From NCBI RefSeq assembly GCF_900142925.1, contig NZ_FRCN01000013.1:237880-301879 (forward strand): a stretch of 64,000 bases of DNA, read 5' to 3'. The notes beneath the pieces were generated by a model. That model ran no database searches and had not been told where the DNA came from. It saw only the letters and a list, made by a program, of their open reading frames with translations. The DNA is from Chitinophaga sp. CF418. Its GTDB lineage: Bacteria > Bacteroidota > Bacteroidia > Chitinophagales > Chitinophagaceae. This document shows positions 60,268 through 64,000 of the stretch, in pieces. Position numbers and translations under genes: made by a program. Within the stretch, counting starts at the first letter, position 1, and each line of letters starts with the position of its first letter.

Positions 60268-61279
60268 TAGTATCGTTTTCCTGATCCGGGAAGAATTCAA
60301 ACAGATCATCCAGGTAAGTAGCGGAGGAATAACCAGTGCTAATAAAACCTCTGCCTTTTACGGTAAAGCCTACTGCTGAAGTACGGCTTGCACCATCGAA
60401 AGCGGTCTTTTCTGACCAGCGGTCGTTGATTGGATCATATTCCCAGGTAGTAGCACTTGATCCGGTAGTAACATAACCTTTGTTCTTGATCACAAATGCC
60501 ACACCACCATAACGGGCGATAGAGGAATAGTCATCATCGAAAGATTCGTCTGTCGCATTTTCGATCTTTGCTTTTTCGTTCCACTGGTCATGGCCGGCAT
60601 CGTATACATACATACGGGTAGGGCTTGTACCTGCTCCGGCACCTGTTACAACGTATGCGCTATCGCCGATCACGAAAGCAACTGACTGCCTTCTCTTGTC
60701 TTTCAGAGAATTGGCTGTTGACCAGGAGTTGGAACCCGGATTATATTTATAGAAATCGCTCATGTTGTTACCGCCATCATAGCCGGTACCTACATAACCC
60801 ATATCCTTTAAACCGAAACCTACCGCGTAATAACGGCCAGCGCCCGGGAATTCAGCTCTGCTCTCCCAGCTGTTGGTAGCAGGATCGTATGCCCAGGTAT
60901 CTTTCAGTGTTTTCAGATCAGAATTGCTGCCGGTTGTTACATATCCTTTACCAGCGGCTGTGAAAGCTGCTGCGCCGGTACGGGAAAGATCCTTTGTAGG
61001 ATCATTCTTATCCGCCATAGACGCTATAATGGTCCAGTTATCTTTTACCGGATCATATTTATAAAAAGAACTTAACCAGGTACCACCATCAACACCGCTG
61101 GTACCAGTTCCTACATACGCTGTATCTCCGATCACAAAACTCACTGCTTCCCTTCTGGCGTCTCCCTGGTAATCTGCCCTTCTTACCCAGTTACCCAGCT
61201 TGGTCGTATCTTCGCTTGATGAACAGGAGGCCAATGTAAGTACTGCCAATCCCAGAAAACATACTTTTAAATAGCGCAT
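60260..61279 (-). CDS. Kelch-repeat lipoprotein
   Basis: A 339-residue lipoprotein (LAVLTLASCSSSED, Cys ~19). It is built of six repeats of ~45-50 residues in which a [GY]-V-x-T-G block is followed by a Tyr-Asp-Pro/Trp block (KGYVTTGSNS ... WAYDPATNSW; MGYVGTGYDG ... YKYNPGSNSW; GYVTTGSSAT ... WEYDPINDRW), the Kelch six-bladed propeller signature. It is attached to the outer membrane and probably binds a protein or glycan. Gene order with DUF4907 and DUF4270 suggests a shared surface role. Confidence 0.88.
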   Translation of the reverse strand: MRYLKVCFLGLAVLTLASCSSSEDTTKLGNWVRRADYQGDARREAVSFVIGDTAYVGTGTSGVDGGTWLSSFYKYDPVKDNWTIIASMADKNDPTKDLSRTGAAAFTAAGKGYVTTGSNSDLKTLKDTWAYDPATNSWESRAEFPGAGRYYAVGFGLKDMGYVGTGYDGGNNMSDFYKYNPGSNSWSTANSLKDKRRQSVAFVIGDSAYVVTGAGAGTSPTRMYVYDAGHDQWNEKAKIENATDESFDDDYSSIARYGGVAFVIKNKGYVTTGSSATTWEYDPINDRWSEKTAFDGASRTSAVGFTVKGRGFISTGYSSATYLDDLFEFFPDQENDTND

Positions 61280-61307
61280 AAGTTATTTTTACTTTTTTAA
61301 TAGCTGC

Positions 61308-61336
61308 CAAAATTATCCGCACTTATTTAAGCTCAA
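61308..61336 (-). promoter_or_regulatory. Promoter of the Kelch/DUF4907 operon
   Basis: On the minus strand: TTG (complement of 61334-61336), an 18-base spacer and TAATTTTG (complement of 61308-61315), matching the Bacteroidota consensus. The start would lie about 20 bases before ATG 61279. Confidence 0.5.
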
Positions 61337-61530
61337 TCACGAAATAGATAATTGGGTACTTTTGACAGACAAAACAGGACATTTTATCTGCCAACTGGAT
61401 TTTTGCCATATATGGCGCCTTGCTACCCCAACAGTAGCACAAAGAGTGGCGAAGGGTATTCGTCGATAAAAAGGGCCTGTTCGCATATTAAATCAGCGTG
61501 AAGTTGGGTTCCTGTCTAAAATTGCGCTCC

Positions 61531-62865
61531 ATGAATAAAAGTATCCGCGCCAAAGTGGCCTGTAAATACCTGGTTTGTGCATTATTGATCACTGGCGCCG
61601 CCGCTTGTGATAAGGAGGGTTTTAAATATGATAATATCACAGATGAGAGTGGTACGGAATTTCTGGTAACAGATACCGTTACCATGAACATGAGCACGGC
61701 GTACCTGGATTCTATTCCTACTTCAAACCTCGGCGTAGCCCTCTGTGGTAACGCCGATGATCCTTTCTTCGGAAAAATTTCAGCTACTTCATACTGGCAG
61801 ATTAAAGCATTCAGCGGTACTGCTATTCCGGACAGGGCAATCTATGACTCTCTTATATTAGTGGTACATCCCAAAACCCAATACTATGGTGATACTACCC
61901 TGACCCAGCACCTGGAAGTATACCGCGTGCAGGAAGAGATCAAAAGACTCGGAAACAGCGCTTTCATGTATAGCCGTAGTTCATTCGCCACAGATCCTAC
62001 CCCGCTTGGTAGCAGGCAAATGAAGATACGCCCCCACCGCGATTCCATATTTAAAATAAGACTGGATGACGTGCTGGGAAAAGAGTTCTTTACGCTCTGC
62101 GACAAAAACTCACTGACCATTACCAATCAGCTCAATTTCTCAAGATACTTTAAAGGCCTTGCACTGAAACCAGGCGCCAACAGCCAGGTGATCACCCCTT
62201 TCAGGGCAGACGATTCCCTGAACCTGCGCCTTTTCTATCATACTACTCCGGGTGAGATCGTACAGGCGTACATTGACTTCCCTGTTTATAATTCAGCGGT
62301 ACAGTTCAATCATGTTGATGTCCAGCGCCCTGCAGGGTCTCCACTGGCAACATTGAGCCCGACCAATAAATTACTGCCTTCTTCCGCTGCAGACAACCGG
62401 TTGTTTGTACAACCGCTGACGAACATCGTCGGCCGTATCGACTTCCCTTATCTGCACACTTTCAATCAGCTGAGTAAGTTTTCAAAGATCATGCGGGCCA
62501 CGCTGACCGTAAGACCGGAAAAAGCCACGTACAAATATCCATACAATCTTCCTAAGAATCTGGTACTCGGCGTTATCAAAGACGGCAATGTGATAGAGGA
62601 TACGCTCGTCTCCCCCAGCACCGGTGGCGTACAATATGGTAACCTGGTACTCGATCCTATTTATAATCAGACAACCGCCTATACTTACGATATTACCAAT
62701 TATTGCATTGCACAATTAAACAGTACTGATAATTCACGAAGAGGGCTGGCGTTGCTGCCTCCAAGATCAACCGGTCTCAGTGATTTTGACCGTGCTATCC
62801 TGGGCGACAACAGGAATACGAAAAACAGGATTACAGTTCAGATTTATTACCTGCGGTATAAATAA
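61531..62865 (+). CDS. DUF4270-family lipoprotein
   Basis: A ~444-residue lipoprotein. I start at ATG 61531 (MNKSIRAKVACKYLVCALLI), 11 codons after the first possible start. The lipobox is ITGAAACDKEG. The DUF4270 features are the IPTSNLGVALCGNADDPFFGKISATSYWQ region (split ~65-95) and ALLPPRSTGLSDFDRAI near the end. The family is known only from Bacteroidota surface proteins and has no assigned function. It is translationally linked (stop overlaps the potential start at 62865) to the following outer-membrane protein gene. Confidence 0.87.
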   Translation: MNKSIRAKVACKYLVCALLITGAAACDKEGFKYDNITDESGTEFLVTDTVTMNMSTAYLDSIPTSNLGVALCGNADDPFFGKISATSYWQIKAFSGTAIPDRAIYDSLILVVHPKTQYYGDTTLTQHLEVYRVQEEIKRLGNSAFMYSRSSFATDPTPLGSRQMKIRPHRDSIFKIRLDDVLGKEFFTLCDKNSLTITNQLNFSRYFKGLALKPGANSQVITPFRADDSLNLRLFYHTTPGEIVQAYIDFPVYNSAVQFNHVDVQRPAGSPLATLSPTNKLLPSSAADNRLFVQPLTNIVGRIDFPYLHTFNQLSKFSKIMRATLTVRPEKATYKYPYNLPKNLVLGVIKDGNVIEDTLVSPSTGGVQYGNLVLDPIYNQTTAYTYDITNYCIAQLNSTDNSRRGLALLPPRSTGLSDFDRAILGDNRNTKNRITVQIYYLRYK

Positions 62866-62885
62866 TGCAATCAAGAATTGACTAC

Positions 62886-64000
62886 ATGAAGCGATTACAA
62901 TATACGACCGGCTTATGCGGCCTGATGCTTTTACTGGGCGCAAAGGCTATGGCACAACACGGTATCAATTCACTCTATTCTGCCTACGCCATTGGCGACC
63001 AGGAGGAGCATGATTACACCCGCAACTTTGGTCTCGGCAGTACCGGTATTGGCCGCCGTTCAGATTTCTATCTCAATGAACTGAACCCGGCTTCCTATTC
63101 GGCAATACCACGTCAGAATTTTATGTTTGACGTATCACTGCGCGCGCAATCCATTAATTACAAAGATGCTGGTACCCTGAACAGACAGGCGGGCGATGTA
63201 AACATCAAACGACTGGCAATGGGGTTCAAAGTAAACAACAGATGGGGTATGAGCGCCGGCTTCGGACAGTTCAGCAACGTCGACTATAAACTGATATCTA
63301 CCACATTTATAGATACATCTCCCCAAACCACCACTACCGAAGGTACCGGCGGCGTTTATAAGGCGTATATCTCCAATGGGGTACGATTGACGAAAAACTT
63401 CTCTATCGGTGTATCCACCAACTTTCTGTTCGGCCCCAACAACGTAACAGAGAACATCGGCGGAGATACTGTATCTACTAAGATCCAGCGTTACGCATTT
63501 AATACCAACTTCAATACCGGTATACTGTATTCCGGTATGCTGGGGAAGAACTGGATGCTGGGCCTCGGTGCTACTTACCGTTTCAAAACAAAATTAAGCT
63601 ACGAGAAAAAGCTGATCGTACAGAACTCAAACGAAACCACGCTCTTCCAGGACGATCTGGCAAAGGAAAAATATACATTGCCTGAACAGTTTGGTGGCGG
63701 TATTTCACTCACCAACGGTAGCCTGACCTGGGTAGCTGACATGCGTAAACAGATGTGGAGCGACAGCCGTATCGTAAGCGCCAAATACAGACTTACCAAT
63801 TCCGAACGCTACTCTACCGGTCTCGAATATTCTTTCAAACGTAAATACGGTAATCAACAGGCGGAAGGTATCATAGTACAGGCAGGTTTCTCTTACTACA
63901 AATCATACCTGATTGTCAATGATAACCAGATCAAGGATGTTGCAGGTACCGCAGGTATCTCCATCCCGGCTAAATCCAATATGCTCCGCTATTATATAGG
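62886..64000 (+). CDS. Outer-membrane beta-barrel protein, 3' end beyond the window
   Basis: A partial protein of at least 371 residues. I start at ATG 62886, which gives a signal peptide (MKRLQYTTGLCGLMLLLGAKAMAQ); an earlier in-frame ATG at 62865 overlaps the DUF4270 stop. The mature part alternates amphipathic strands (FMFDVSLRAQSINYKD; FSIGVSTNFLFGPNN; WMLGLGATYRFKTKL; GFSYYKSYLIVN), the mark of an outer-membrane barrel, possibly related to the FadL/PorV-like transport proteins. LNPASYSAIPRQNF near the N terminus recalls the NPA-motif of FadL-like proteins. Substrate unknown. Co-transcribed with DUF4270. Confidence 0.8.
   Translation, partial: MKRLQYTTGLCGLMLLLGAKAMAQHGINSLYSAYAIGDQEEHDYTRNFGLGSTGIGRRSDFYLNELNPASYSAIPRQNFMFDVSLRAQSINYKDAGTLNRQAGDVNIKRLAMGFKVNNRWGMSAGFGQFSNVDYKLISTTFIDTSPQTTTTEGTGGVYKAYISNGVRLTKNFSIGVSTNFLFGPNNVTENIGGDTVSTKIQRYAFNTNFNTGILYSGMLGKNWMLGLGATYRFKTKLSYEKKLIVQNSNETTLFQDDLAKEKYTLPEQFGGGISLTNGSLTWVADMRKQMWSDSRIVSAKYRLTNSERYSTGLEYSFKRKYGNQQAEGIIVQAGFSYYKSYLIVNDNQIKDVAGTAGISIPAKSNMLRYYI

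Noticed and set aside
60..64000. Many long open frames opposite to the SusC, MMPL, KS and peptidase genes (for example 20534-21232, 27352-28128, 32765-33460, 53442-54215)
   Set aside because: They overlap strongly supported genes completely and show no family motif, signal peptide or sensible start.
1..64000. CRISPR array, insertion sequence or prophage
   Set aside because: No regularly spaced repeats, transposase, integrase or phage structural gene was found on either strand.

Overview
The window is a stretch of a Bacteroidota chromosome, most likely from a Chitinophaga-like member of the Chitinophagaceae. The support is internal: several SusC/SusD outer-membrane uptake pairs, an ECF sigma/FecR pair next to them, families largely confined to Bacteroidota (DUF4270, DUF4907, DUF6702), promoters of the TTTG-N19..21-TAnnTTTG type, few Shine-Dalgarno sequences, and a complete flexirubin-type pigment operon. 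No tRNA, rRNA, CRISPR array, transposase or phage gene was recognised.

Positions 1-17573 are a nutrient-uptake and regulation region. It opens with the 5' end of a SusC-like receptor (minus strand), followed by a LacI-type and an AraC-type regulator. Then comes a sigma - FecR anti-sigma - SusC (with STN signalling domain) - SusD - SusC - SusD series ending at a strong terminator, and a lipoprotein with one c-type haem motif. No glycoside hydrolase or peptidase accompanies the SusCD pairs, so the substrate cannot be read from the locus. Positions 17574-17999 have no gene but hold nested inverted repeats and an 11-base tandem repeat. Positions 18000-23578 hold a secreted esterase, an SPFH-protein/ribbon-helix-helix pair behind a 25-bp palindrome that overlaps its promoter, an M1 aminopeptidase, a HupE/UreJ-like membrane protein and a DUF6702 protein.

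Positions 23584-49254 are the centrepiece: about 25 co-directional genes (minus strand), mostly overlapping or a few bases apart, which together read as an aryl-polyene/flexirubin pathway. A tyrosine-ammonia-lyase-like enzyme would make 4-hydroxycinnamate, an AMP ligase would load it, and two ACPs (with their own phosphopantetheinyl transferase), three intact ketosynthases, a degenerate chain-length factor, a half-length ketosynthase, FabG and two hotdog dehydratases would build the polyene. A methyltransferase and a WxWxIP-containing flavoenzyme would decorate it. Acyltransferases, LolA, a lipoprotein, a thioesterase and a MMPL transporter/acyltransferase/methyltransferase fusion would transfer and export it. 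No FabH-like ketosynthase that could make the dialkylresorcinol half was seen, so that half is probably encoded elsewhere. The operon has a near-consensus promoter upstream of the lyase gene, directly after a long hairpin that probably terminates the previous operon.

Positions 49344-54782 are a minus-strand operon for envelope functions (sulfatase-fold phosphotransferase, methyltransferase, PAP2 phosphatase, ZIP transporter, CorC/CNNM-type protein). Positions 55008-57663 carry glmM and a NifS-like cysteine desulfurase. Positions 57756-59703 carry a LytS/LytTR-type two-component pair. The rest is cell-surface genes: DUF4907, a Kelch lipoprotein, a DUF4270 lipoprotein and the start of a beta-barrel protein that runs off the end.
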